Of a stretch of DNA of 64,000 nucleotides, positions 24,301-36,300 are shown piece after piece. This DNA is from Opisthocomus hoazin (Eukaryota > Chordata > Aves > Opisthocomiformes > Opisthocomidae). The position numbers and the translations under genes were made by a program. The notes under the pieces were generated by a model. It had not been told where the DNA came from. It saw only the letters and a program-made list of their open reading frames with translations, and made no database searches. The stretch is taken from positions 6,884,992-6,948,991 of the forward strand of contig NC_134441.1 of the NCBI RefSeq assembly GCF_030867145.1, read 5' to 3'. How positions within the stretch are numbered: the stretch's first letter is position 1; the number at the start of each line of letters is the position of its first letter.

Positions 24301-27300
24301 GGCCTTAACCTGTGCCTTTGTTTAAAGCTTAAGTGATGAAGGTCCATCTCTCCTGACCAGCCAAAACAGTTTGGGCTCCAGCTTGACCTGGAGTTGGCTA
24401 AACTCTCACAGCATGAGTGTTCACTCGCGCCTCTGCTGTAAGCAGCATTGCCTGTGGCTTATACCAAGGCCAGTGAGAGGTGGGTTGCACCCTTTCTGTG
24501 TCAAACAGTCAATACCAAGAATGCCCTGAGTTTCTATCTGTAAAGATCATCTGCATTCTACTTCTTTTTTCTATATATTTGGTCTGGGGAAACGAGGTGG
24601 GGCTTTCTCTGGCTATTCCTCCCCAGCCTAGCAAGGGCTGTTAATGCCAACCAGATGTTAATGCCTCATGAAATTTCCAGGATGAGGTCATTGTTTGCTA
24701 TTATAAGGCATCCCCGTAATTACTGCTCTAAGACAGGCTGTGTTTCTTGTCTGCTTTGGAGTTCGTGGAGCTCTCATCTGCGGAGGGCCCTCGGTGAAAA
24801 CGCTCCTCCGGGTTCTCACTTCCATGCTGAGCGCACAGAGTGAAAGGGTGGTGGAGCCGAGCTGGCTCGTGCTCGGAGGGTATGGAGTGGGGTCACTGAA
24901 CGCGGGCGCCTCGAGATGCTTCCCAGCGTGGAACGGATGCCGGAACCTGCCCCGCTGCTCTGCAGCCCAAGACAGCACTTAGCGTTCAACTGGGGCCTCG
25001 GTGCTGAGCTCCAGCAGTCCAAGGGCAGGTGCTTTCATGGATTTTTGGTAGACTTGTAGTATCCAGCGTCGTTTAATTAGAAGGAAGAAAAATCTTCAAG
25101 GTTTGGTCCAAATCGAACCAGATATTCTAGCTGAGAAGCGGCTGGCACTTTCTTTCTGCCTGCATCCTCTATGTTTTTACCTTTTTCTTTTAAAATTTTT
25201 AATTTCCCCTTCCTATTTCCCATTCATTCCCTGGCAGCTCTGGTGTGACAAACGTGGGGTTTGACAGCCAGTGTCTTACCCACAGGACAGGCAGGTTGCT
25301 TATCACCGCTCCGTGGGACAGAGCTCAGCCCTGCCCTGCTCTCCAGCACTGCTGGCGCAGCGTTTACCCCCGTCCAGTTATGCAATAACATCTCTGTCTC
25401 CTGCCCGACTGCGTTTGGCCCTGACCTCAACCCGGAGACGTTTGGTTCCAGAAAGGATCAGTCGGTGGCTGCGAGCCATCTGAGCCTAGGCAACTGCTGA
25501 GCTTGTCAGCGAAGCTGAGCAAGTGGAGGGGCAGAGGATAGTCCTCTCGAGCATCTGAGACGGGGCAAATCAGCCCACGCAGGACCACCGAAGGGCATCA
25601 GCTAAGAAAACCTCGGCCTGTCCAGTTTAGCTTCAAACCAACAACCTGTAACAGGTGCTTTGTCCCTTTACCAGATCCCGTTCGGGCTCTCTGTCCTGCA
25701 GGGACGTGCTACGGTTAATCGGAGTCTAAGTTCCACCCACCTCGCTGTGCCATTTCTCACAGCTCATCCTTGCGTCGCCGGGGCTGCGTGGCAGCCGGTC
25801 CTGGAATGAGGAGCCGCACAGGGACCTCGCAAAGCCACGTCAAGATCACAGCCGGGCGTCGGCTCCTCTGCGCCTCGACTTCTTTTTTAACTTCTCACAT
25901 CTTCCTTTTGATAATGTTCTGACCTATATTTTTGTTTTCTTGACTATTTTAGCTCCAATGCAGTCATCTGACAGCCTTGCAATGCAGTTAGGACAAAGCT
26001 GGATTACTTTCTTTTCTCATTTATCACACGTGCCCCTTCCCCCTTAGGAGTCCCTGGAGCCGCTCCAGGCAAGCGCTGCAGTTTGGGAGCAAGGAGCAGA
26101 AACTGCTGCCAATCTCCTCTGCTGTGAACTTGTCATCAAGGGAATTGCTCTTGTTCTCGGAAATTGCTTTTAGGCTCACAGTTGTTAACACCGCAGCTTT
26201 GAGAGAAGCTGGAGAGCCGTGGGCTGCTTCCCAGTCTGCCATCTTCTCACAGCTGACAGGTGATGGCCAGCGAAGCGAGCAGCTCGTTACGGGAGAGGTC
26301 TTTTGGGGGCCTCTCCTGTCGCAGCTCGCCAGCGTTATTTGCACAGGCCCTGTTTGTACACTGCCTCTTGAATGAACTGATCCCTGACCCCTGCGTAGCG
26401 GAGGGATCTCTCTTGCGTGTCTCCTTCGGGTGTGTAATTGCTGGTTCGTACTCTGGTCTTTACCTTGAGCAGATGACCTGCTTGCTCCCAGGTGACACCT
26501 CAACAGAGAGCCACTCTGTGTGTGAATGGAGCAGCCTTCAAATAACGCCGTTCAATCCGCATTTTATTTCAAGGCGGTTTTTTTCCCAAATGTAGCTACA
26601 TCAGTGCGGTTCTTACGGATTGCTAACTTCTCGTTTCCTTTCATTCCTCCAAGGATGTTTGCCAGCAGGAGGAAGCAGCATTACTGGCCTTACTCGATGG
26701 ACTGCAGCGGTAACGAGGCGCACGTCTCCAGCTGCAAACTGGGCAATCACCTCAACGTGGACACGGAGAAGAACGCGACGTGCGAGAACGGGATGCCTGC
26801 GGTAGTCAGCTGCGTCCCCGGACGCGCCTTTGCCCCCAGCAGCCACAGTGGCTTCCGAAAAGCCTTCAGGCAGGAGGTGAGCAGGGAGCAAACGCAGCCC
26901 GTCGAGTAGGAAAAGCCTGGGGCCGTAACTATTCCCCATCAGCTACTGGGGGCTGAACGTGTGTGTGCCCGTAGCCACAAACCAGCCGGTCGTCCAAATG
27001 TCCCCTCTTTGTATCCCTTTCCCGCTGCAATCCCAGCAGAGTTTCTGTCCTCGCAGATACGTGGTACCTCGCGCTCAGGGGGTGGGAGACCGGCTCGCCG
27101 CTCAGCTGGCAAGGCTGCGAGCTAGTAGTAAGAAAATACGTTGGTCACGTTTCTGTTGGAGCTGTTGTGTTCGTGCCAACTGAACGCGTGCCCAGCTGCT
27201 GCCGGGCTCTGCTGTTCCGCAGGCACTCAGCTCTGCTGGCTTGTTCCTCCCGTGGAGGCACGAGGGAAACGAGCTGCTGTTTCCGCTACCCCTCTATCTT

Positions 27301-30300
27301 CTGCAAAGAAACGCCCTGAGAGACTGGGAAAACAGGGCCTGTGGAAAAGCTGAAAAAGCTGTGCGTGTTTAGTCTAGCAAGGAGAGGGCTGAGCATAGCG
27401 TAAAAATTCCAAGATATGCAAAAGGCTGTTATGAAATGACCCCGGAGTCGGTTAGTGTCAGTGGGGCAGCTGAACGCGGCTCAGCCTAACGCGCGGCAAA
27501 CGTGGTTTAGGTTGCTGCCGAGGGAAATTTTCCAGCCGTAAGGTCTGTGCAGCCTTAGGACACAGGGGTGACCTCGGGGTCTGGAGGTTCTTTGTGCTGG
27601 GCAGAGGGTTTTTTTGCAGGGTGCATCGTAGCCTGCACCCTCCAGCCCTGTGCCTCTGTGGCTTTAGGAGAGGGCTTTCCCTTGGCCCCCAACAACACCT
27701 CCAGGCACTGCTGGAGTGGGAATAGTACAGACCTGTCCCTGGTTTGCTTGCCTGGAGTCTGGGCGCTTCTCTGCGCGAGAGCTTGCGGGATCTAGGCCTC
27801 AAAGGCGGAAGGTCTTGTAAATCATTGCTCCTCTTCTGAGCCACGCGTACTGCCAAGTAATTCCTTAAGCCTTTGTGTAGGCTTCGGGTGTCCTTCATGT
27901 GACCCCAGCCTGGAGAGCTGTATACGCTTCCAGTTTGGAAAAGTCAAGGTTTCTTTTGCTCTCTGACTGCTCAGATCTCATGGTGTTCCCACGCCTGCGG
28001 CTCCCACCTCAGCAGCGCATCTCCCGGGTGCAGCGGCCGGCTGCTCCGCACCAGGGAAAGGTGCAAGCCGTGCGCAGTAGGTGCCTGAGAGAAATGTAAG
28101 AAGGACAGAAATGAACGGAAGTGGCCCTGCCACTCGGCTGTGTGTTTCTGACCGCCATCTGCCAGATCGCTTGTTCCAGAGACAGTTTTCACGTGGCTTG
28201 CGCTGCGCGTTGGTCTCCTCGGCTAACCCGCGGCCCCTCTCTGGAGGTGCGTGCAGCAGATGCGTCCATCCAGCAGCTGAACCGCAGGCAGCAAGCGGGT
28301 GAGAGCGGTGCGACGGCTGGCTCGGCGCGGTTCCCCAGCCTCCTGCAAGGCTCCCGAGGGACGGGGTGTGAGAAGTCCGGCCTCTCCTGTGCGTGGCAGC
28401 ACGCTGCTGCCGCAGAACTGCGGGTGTGAAGAAGGCTCCTAAAGCAAAGCGCTAAAACTGCAGAGAACTACAGTGGCTCTCTTTATTTTCTGCCCACGTA
28501 CAGGGACATGAGAAATGTATGTCTGTGGTACCGTAAGTCTCAGCAGATGTAGATCTCCTCTCATCCTGAAGCAGAGGAAGTTCCACCTGAACCCGAGGAA
28601 GAACTTCTTCCCCCTGAGGGTGACGGAGCCCTGGCCCAGGCTGCCCAGGGAGGCTGTGGAGTCTCCTTCTCTGGAGATATTCCAGCCCCGCCTGGACACG
28701 GTGCTGTGCAGCCTGCTCTGGGTGACCCTGCTTGGGCAGGGGGTTGGGCTGGGTGACCCACAGAGGTCCCTACCAACCCCGAACATTCTGTGTGATTCAT
28801 CCCACACTTTTACCCTTTTGTATTATGTGCTGGTTGTTTTAAGGTGCCTCAGGGTAACACGTTTTGGGCCGCAGCTTACCTGCCGCCACATGAGCTCTAA
28901 AGCAGGGATGTTGCTTTGTTCCTGGGCAGGGGTAACACCACTTCTTGTCTGTGCCTTCCAGCAGCCACTGGTGAGGCTGAAAGGGGGAGCCAACACTGGC
29001 GAAGGACGCGTCGAAGTGCTGAAAAACGGGGAGTGGGGAACGGTTTGCGATGACAACTGGAACCTGGTGTCCGCCAGCGTGGTGTGCCGAGAGCTGGGCT
29101 TCGGGAGTGCCAAGGAGGCAATCACAGGCGCCAGGCTCGGGCAAGGTAAGGGCAGCGACTGCTCCCGGGACCGGTCGTGCCTTGTCCACCTCCAAGAACC
29201 CTTTCATGATTCACGGCAGTGTATTTTTGCTGGGATGTTTGTTTTGGGGACTAGGAATTTATTCCCTACCCTTAGGAAGTCTCTTGGGTCCAGGAGGTTG
29301 AGGCTGAACTGGAATATGTCACTTAGAAAAATCTTGAGATTCCTTGAAAGAAGTCTAGTAGCGATGAGTTTAACCTTTCTCTCAGACAGCTGTTCCAGTA
29401 ATTACTACCTCATTATCATGTCTACTGGTCTCAAATTCTCTTTCGGAGTTCTTTAGATCCGCATCATGGTGTAATGCATTGCTAGAAGGTTTCTGGCAAA
29501 AACGGTTCCTGGATCTAGGCTTCAAACACTCTCCAATTTAAGACCAGAACGTTAATTTAGCAAATTATAAATAGAAGGGCATTTGAACAGTTGAGAGCCA
29601 GGTTTGGGTTTGGATTTCCTGTATTTGGGAGTTGGTTCAGATCCCAAACTGTGGTAAAGGGTAACTCAAAGCCTAACGTACGCCTTCTCAAACCACCTTC
29701 TGATTCACATGCCTTGATCTCATGGTGTAAACCCCAGAGAAAACGACACCAAACCCTTTATGGTGAGACTAAATGAATGGGTGAAATTTCTTCAGCCCGC
29801 CATGGCTTGGAGAAGGGGAGGGAAAGGAACAACACGTGCAAAGCGCAGTGGTGGCGTCCACAATCTGGAAAGCTTTAGAATGCGACCTGTCCGTTGGATT
29901 TGCCAAAAGAAACCTTGCGGTGGGATGCAGGGAGCTGCTGATGTGCTTAGCTGCATCTAGGAAACGGCATCATCGTCACGGGGGGGAAGCGGCTGCCACG
30001 TGAGGGAGCAGAACACGCCGTTCCCTGCCAGCTCCCGCAGCCTGGAAACTCTGAGCAGCGGCTGCCGGTTCCCACACGTTGGCCTTGCTTTTAACGTTAA
30101 ACGCTGGCAATCAATCAGTGCCCCCGGCCGAAACTGTCCTCCGGGACGATGAGCTCTCGGTAGCTCCCTGCAGCAGCCGGCTCGTCACACTGCGGTAGGA
30201 AAAGGAGCTCTTTTGGCCCCAATTCACCTTCGTGCTCCCCTTGCACAGGGGAGTCTCCCAGCCGTTGAACTCTGTGTCCACCTGCGTGTTTACCCTGCTG

Positions 30301-33300
30301 TGTCCTGGTGAATTTGTGTGTTCAAAGACTAATTCGAAGGAGCAGTCTCATCATTGCTGTGTCGCGGATTCAGTTTTACAGGGTAAAATACATAAGGATG
30401 GACTACGTGTTAAATCAGTCTAGCAGTCTCAGCTAAGACAAAGTGACCTGTAGGAGATGAGTGCCTACCGTAGAGTTCAGGGTACGGAGAGGATGATTTA
30501 TTACCCCTTTTATAAATTGGTAACTGAGACCCAGATTAAACAATTTACGCTTATTCACACCAGAAACTGTTGAAAAGAAGACACTGAGCGCAGATCTCCT
30601 AGATACGTTCTTCACTGCGACGTCCTTGGAGGGAGAACATAGAAAAAAACTTGAAGCAGTAGATGAACATATACGTTGGTTATACAGTCCTAATCCTGTT
30701 CTTCTGTTAAAGGGAATGGCATGGGAGGAAATATAATTTTTACCACCATATCTCAGCACGTGCAGCAATGCAGTCTGGCTACAGTTCAGTGCCCAGGACG
30801 GCAGCGCTTACTGCCTCCGTGTGCCGTAAAAATTTTCCCCGAGAAGAGCAAACGTGCCAGGGTTACGTGGATCAGCGCTGTGGCCCGGCCCTCTCGCTTT
30901 GTCATTTCGTTGGTATGACTTTGTCAGGCTGTTTCAGTGGAGAATGTTGGACCGGATCCATCCCACCTTCTTGGTGCATCACCCTCCAATTCTGGTCAGC
31001 ATCAAGGCATTTCTCCTACTCGAAATGTTGGGCGGCTTGCAGAATGACTAGGTCAGTGTCACCGTTTCCAGATGTAGACCACAAACAGGGTTTTAATAAG
31101 AGAAGCAAAAAAGGCTAGATGCACATTCCCCAGCAGCCTCAGCCTAGGAGCCTGCTCTCACGTTGCACAGATCTCGTGTGATGGGTGGCTACAGGGCTGG
31201 CCGAGGTGCAAAAGGTGGCCAGAGCCAAATTAATTCTGTGGACGAGATTGATCTCAACACATTTACATCTCTGCCTTTGTTGTTCTCGCTGCCGTTGTCG
31301 GAAGGCAGCTCCAGGGTACATCCTGACTCGTTCCACCACACAGTTGTGGAAATATGCTAGAGAGCGGGGTTGTTTTTTTTTTTTCCGTTTTCTCTGTGCT
31401 CAGCAGAAGTCTGGGGAGGTGAGGGGTTCACCAGACGGATCATTAAACTGTCACCCAGGGTTAGGTCTCCGAGTCCCAGGTGTGCTGGCTGCCGCACAGA
31501 GTTAGCAACGCTCCAGATGGCGGTGGGAAGAGGCTTTTCAGCAGAAGGATCCCACCTACTATTAATAAATCCATTACCTTCTCCTGCCTTCCAGTGTCAG
31601 CCCTTTCCTTTGAACTAAAAGGAGCAGGCTTGAAGTCGGGTAAACTTTTCCTTTCCGACGGGTTCGTGGTGAGGGAGGCTGCTGGTCAGAGTCCAGTTGG
31701 CCATTCTGCCTCTAACTTTGGGCAGTTTGTGCCTTCTCTGGGCACAGAAGAAGAAGCGGAGCCCGCAGCCAGGGTGTCATCTCCGTGGTCTGTTCTCTGC
31801 CAGTTTGAAGGCTTTGAGACAGGTACAGCTCTAGCTCTGCGGAGCCCTCGTCGCTCGTGCTAGGATGAGAATAGCGTCGCAGGAATGAAAAATCAACAGT
31901 CGCTGTCAGAAATGGCAAGAAAAGAGTTGCTTTCCTACCTCCGCCCCACGGGTGGGTCAGCCTGGCCTCCGGCAGCCTGCCGCTGTGCGTTCCGACAAGG
32001 AGAACCCCAGACCAAACACCTATACCTGGTGTTGGTCGACCTCTTCCAGCTGCTGGGAACGGTATCGGTGGGTGGACGCTGCTTTCTTGGAAACATCTTC
32101 CATGGCTTTTGCCTTGCATCACCGCCATTGCCGTGCTGCTTCGGGCACTGCTGCGGCTCAGACAGAAGCGTCTGGCCGAGGGCCGCAGCGAAGCAAGCCA
32201 CTCGCAGGTCGGAGCACGGCGGCTGCCAGCATCTTGGTTACGCCACGTCGGGAGAGAGCACGTCGACAGCAAAGGTCAGAAGCATTTTTATTCTCAGCTC
32301 TTCCATCTCTGAAAGCTTCCTGAAAACTGCTGGAGACCAGAGGTTCTACATCTGCTGCTTGCGAGGATCTCCTGTCAGAACTATCCGGTGTGTTTCCATC
32401 AGCAATTCCTCACGGATTACATGGGCTCCAAGAAAGACTCTGGTTGTTCTTCTGTGATGAAGATTATCTGCTGGAACCTCTGACTCATCCCCCCCATAAT
32501 TCTACCTAACCAGCGTTGGGATCAGTTTGGAAACACAACCCGAGAGCGTTGCAGGCAGGGTTATTGCTGCTTTATCTGTGTCTCTTCTCTTGCTGTGTCT
32601 CTGGTGGAAAGGACGCTTGTCCGCAGCCCCTCACCCAGGGAGGCCCCAGGTTATTCAGTCTGGCTCCCGACGCCTGGACACCGATCTCTGCAGCTCGAGA
32701 TGGCGTTCGCGGTCTTGTTTCCACCAGCGTTGTTGGGGTCTGTAAGACAACCTGCCCAAGGCGTTGCACCGACTGCTTGCCCATCCCCGTGGCGGGTATG
32801 TGTTGTTGTCCCAGCAAACGTGTCTGTGTCCCACTTAAATGTCAGGGCTTGACTGGGAGCAGGTTCCAGCACACGGACCCAGCCAAAAGGCCATAATCGG
32901 TGAATTCCTCCAGCTGAAGTTTGTAAATTATGTAACAATGGAAATTTGGCATTTTCTGTGGTTTCTGCGTGCTTGAGTCCCAGAGACTTCTGGAAAGAAT
33001 TTCATGGTAAAATTATTAATAATAATCTTGCAGCTTTTTGTTTTATTTTTACAAGAAATCACTGGATTTTTTTCAGGATTACCATGTTTTGAATGCTGGA
33101 GGCCAGTGTGATGTCTGCAACGTATTAATAAACTGTTATTGGATATTTCTGCACCACAGAGCAGCATGGGCAGAAGGCAAGGACCCCTTTCTCTTTTCTG
33201 CTTCTCTTCCCCAAGGCATGGGTCCAATTCATCTAAACGAAATTGACTGTACGGGCTTCGAAAAATCGGTCACGGACTGCAAGTTCAACACGGAGTCGCA

Positions 33301-36300
33301 GGGCTGTAACCATGAAGAAGACGCTGCTGTGAGGTGCAACGTTCCAGCGATGGGCTTCCAGAATCAGGTGAGGGGCCAAGTGAGCGTGGGGAGGTGTCTT
33401 CCTCCTGGAGCATCGTCTGCCCTCCCTCACTGCACAGTGCAGGGCGTCGGGGTGGGAATCGTTTTGCCTAAGCCGTGCCTGTCCAATTTAGATTTTAACA
33501 TCTCCATTGTGTTGGACAGGAGGGCAAATAAGGATGATGCTCCCTTTTTGTACGGAGTTTTGAGATCCTCCCAGTATGTGACGGGGGTTGTGAATGAGTG
33601 AAGGGGCCCCTTCAGCTGCAACCTGTGCACTCCAGTGGCCCTGTAAAGCTGGTGCATGTCCCTGTCATGGTGGGATCTTGGCTGGGTCTGATGACTGTAG
33701 TACCTGGGTGGCTGCTGGCATGGGTGCTGCTCTCATCTGTGCCAGGTGGGGCTTAAAAACCAACTGCACGAAGCAGACACAGGTTCCTCTGAGTAAATGC
33801 TCCTGCCCAGGGTCCACAGGGAGTGTGTTATTCTCTTTCAGCTGCTGGGCTGCTTCCCGCCCATGGTGGGAGGTGAAGAACCAGACTGTATCACCCGGTC
33901 TGCTGGCAGATGAACCGAGGTTTCTGGGCTCAGCGACTTTAACCCTGAGCTTTGAGAAGACCCCGAGTGTTGCTCACCCATCCGTTGCATTTGCCCTGTA
34001 AAGTTTGCTAAGACATTTATTGAGTTTTTGTGCCCTGTAGCTGCGTCTGAGCGGTGGTCGTAACCCTTACGAGGGCCGGGTGGAGGTCCTGGCAGAGCGC
34101 AACGGCACTCTGAAGTGGGGCACGGTCTGCAGCGAGAACTGGAGCACCGTGGAGGCCATGGTGGTCTGCCGGCAGCTGGGCCTGGGCTTCGCCAGCCATG
34201 CCTTCCAGGTGAGGCCCCGGGCCCGTGTTTCAGCCGTGGTGGCACACGTGTGGTTGGGTAGGGGCTACTGGAGGAGGAGGAGGAAGGCTTCTTAAACAAA
34301 AAATCAACCCACAAACCACAGTATTCAGCTTCAAAACATGAGCTGGAGAGACCCTGAAGGCTAAACCTCGTTGCACAACAGCTATTGGAGGAAATTCGGA
34401 GCAGGAGGAGCTGTTGCAGCTCTGGGCAAAGCCGCTGTTTTTGTATGGCTCAGCACTCGGGTTTCCTGGGGACCCTGACTGCCTTAGCACTGGTTGGTAC
34501 ACGCAGTTTCTTGTCCCTCCCTCCTCAGGCTGACTGAAGTGTGGAAGCCAAGTTTAACCTGGTGTCAAAACACTTGAATACAATTTGATTTTGCTCCTGT
34601 GGTTACTTCTCCGTGCGGTGTGTACACCGCTGCGCAGTGGATGCTCGCTCCCCAAGCTCTTTGTGTTTCTTTCTCCTCTAATGGCAAACACCCTAAACCC
34701 TCCCTGCCTGCACACAGCTAAGAAGGGCGCTTAGTAAAGGGATAAAAGCTGCCAACCAACAAGCTTGGGGTAACCACAAAGGAATAAAGCGTTCTTTCCC
34801 AGCGCAGCTCTCTGGCGCAGTGAACGGCAGCCTGCTGTGCTGGCTGGAGGAAAGCAAGCAGCAGCCCTAAGAGCTGGGAGCAGGGAGGGCAACAGCGTCC
34901 CACCCAGCTCCCCGATGGGTGACTGGCACCAGGTGTAAGTGGCTGTGCTGGCCAATAACCCTGGCGCAAGATAATCTTCCGTACTGATGCATCCCTCAAA
35001 GATCACAAGGGGAAAGAGGGGCAGGCAGACCTAGGTGTAATGGTAGATTTTGAAAGGAAATATATAACCTCTGGGCCTTTATTGCAGCTCCCAGACACTG
35101 GGAAAACGGGGATTTGGGCTCCTAAAATAAACTGGTTTCTCCCTAGGACAAAGTAATCCCCTGCCAGAGCTTGTCATTTCGCTGTGCTCTGGGATTGCAG
35201 CCGCTTTGAGGCATTTCAGCTGAGAATCGGCAATCGCCAGCAGCTTTGGGGAAACTTAGGCTGAAATGGCCACTGAATAAACAAACTTCATGTGTGTTTA
35301 TATAGATGGAAGCCCGCACACAGAAAACAGTCTTAGATCAGTTCTGGAAAGACAATGATTTTCCCCAAAGTATTCCTGGAAATTGAAAACTTGAGCAAAC
35401 GAGTAAAATGTCGTTGCAGGGAGCGGAGGCTGTCGCCGTTCCCCAGGCCTGGGCTCCGGTTGGCTCTGCTGTGTTTTTGTGCTGTGTCTGGCCCGCTCAG
35501 CATCTAGATGCTGCTGCGACAAACCCAGGGAGAAATGGCATCTGTGCTGAGTGCCTGCTGGCTCTGGGCAGCGAGGAGCAGCGAGGCCGGGGGATGACCG
35601 ATGGCCTCGGCGTCCCCGGGGCCGGTGCCTGCCTGCAGAGAAAGTGGGAGAGACCGTCGGCAGGAACAGACAGGTCAAGCTCTGCATGGCCAGCGCAGTC
35701 CGGCAGCGCGGCTGTCTTTAAGGAATGACCAAACTGGGACGCAGGAGGACACGCTGGGCTCGTGGGCAGGCAGATTCCGACCAATTTAACTGGTATCTGT
35801 GGCCAGAGCGGGGACCTGCAGCTCCCCGAGGGGACACGCTGGGGTCAGATACCCAGCAGGTAGAAGGCTGGAGTTGCCCGTGCCGCTGTCGTAGCGATCC
35901 CCCCGTGCGAGCTGGTTCCTGCAGCTGATTTGCCTGCGTGGCTGCCAAGCAGAGCGCGAGAGCTGCGGGTAGCCATGTCCCTCAAACGCTGGCCTTTCCA
36001 ACTGCCTGGCTCTGTTGACACAGCCCTGAGAGTCCAGCAAGAAACAAGACATTTTTTCCCTTAGCTGAGACTGCCGGTATTTAGAACAGAAAAGGCCCTT
36101 CTGTGTATCCCGGCTGCACCATCTATGTGAGCATAAAGCTACACTGTGTAGAACAGGGCAGCCCTGTGTGCGGGTGTGCAAAGAGCGTTGCTAACAGGGT
36201 TAACAAACAGCCTGTTGCAATGGAAGCAACGGTACAGATGGGTTTTCTTTTCCTGGAAACGTGCTCCCAGTTTTGAGGCTAACATATCTTGTGGGGTTTT

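Larger units (their letters stand above)
20048..26653 (+). other. LOXL2 6.6-kb intron between coding exons 3 and 4
   Basis: Non-coding. Contains a MIR-like relic at about 21875-21970 and a CR1 retroposon at about 23175-23850. The 20-mer at 20729-20748 recurs exactly at 40535-40554. No RNA genes were seen. Confidence 0.85.

Noticed and set aside
28515-29456. 313-residue frame that includes LOXL2 exon 5 sequence
   Set aside because: An artificial join of CR1 copy B, intron and exon 5 read through splice sites; exon 5 alone is real.
31370-32900. Cluster of overlapping 70-190 residue frames in the LOXL2 intron
   Set aside because: Present on both strands in several phases, no domain similarity and no splice consistency; GC-driven open frames.
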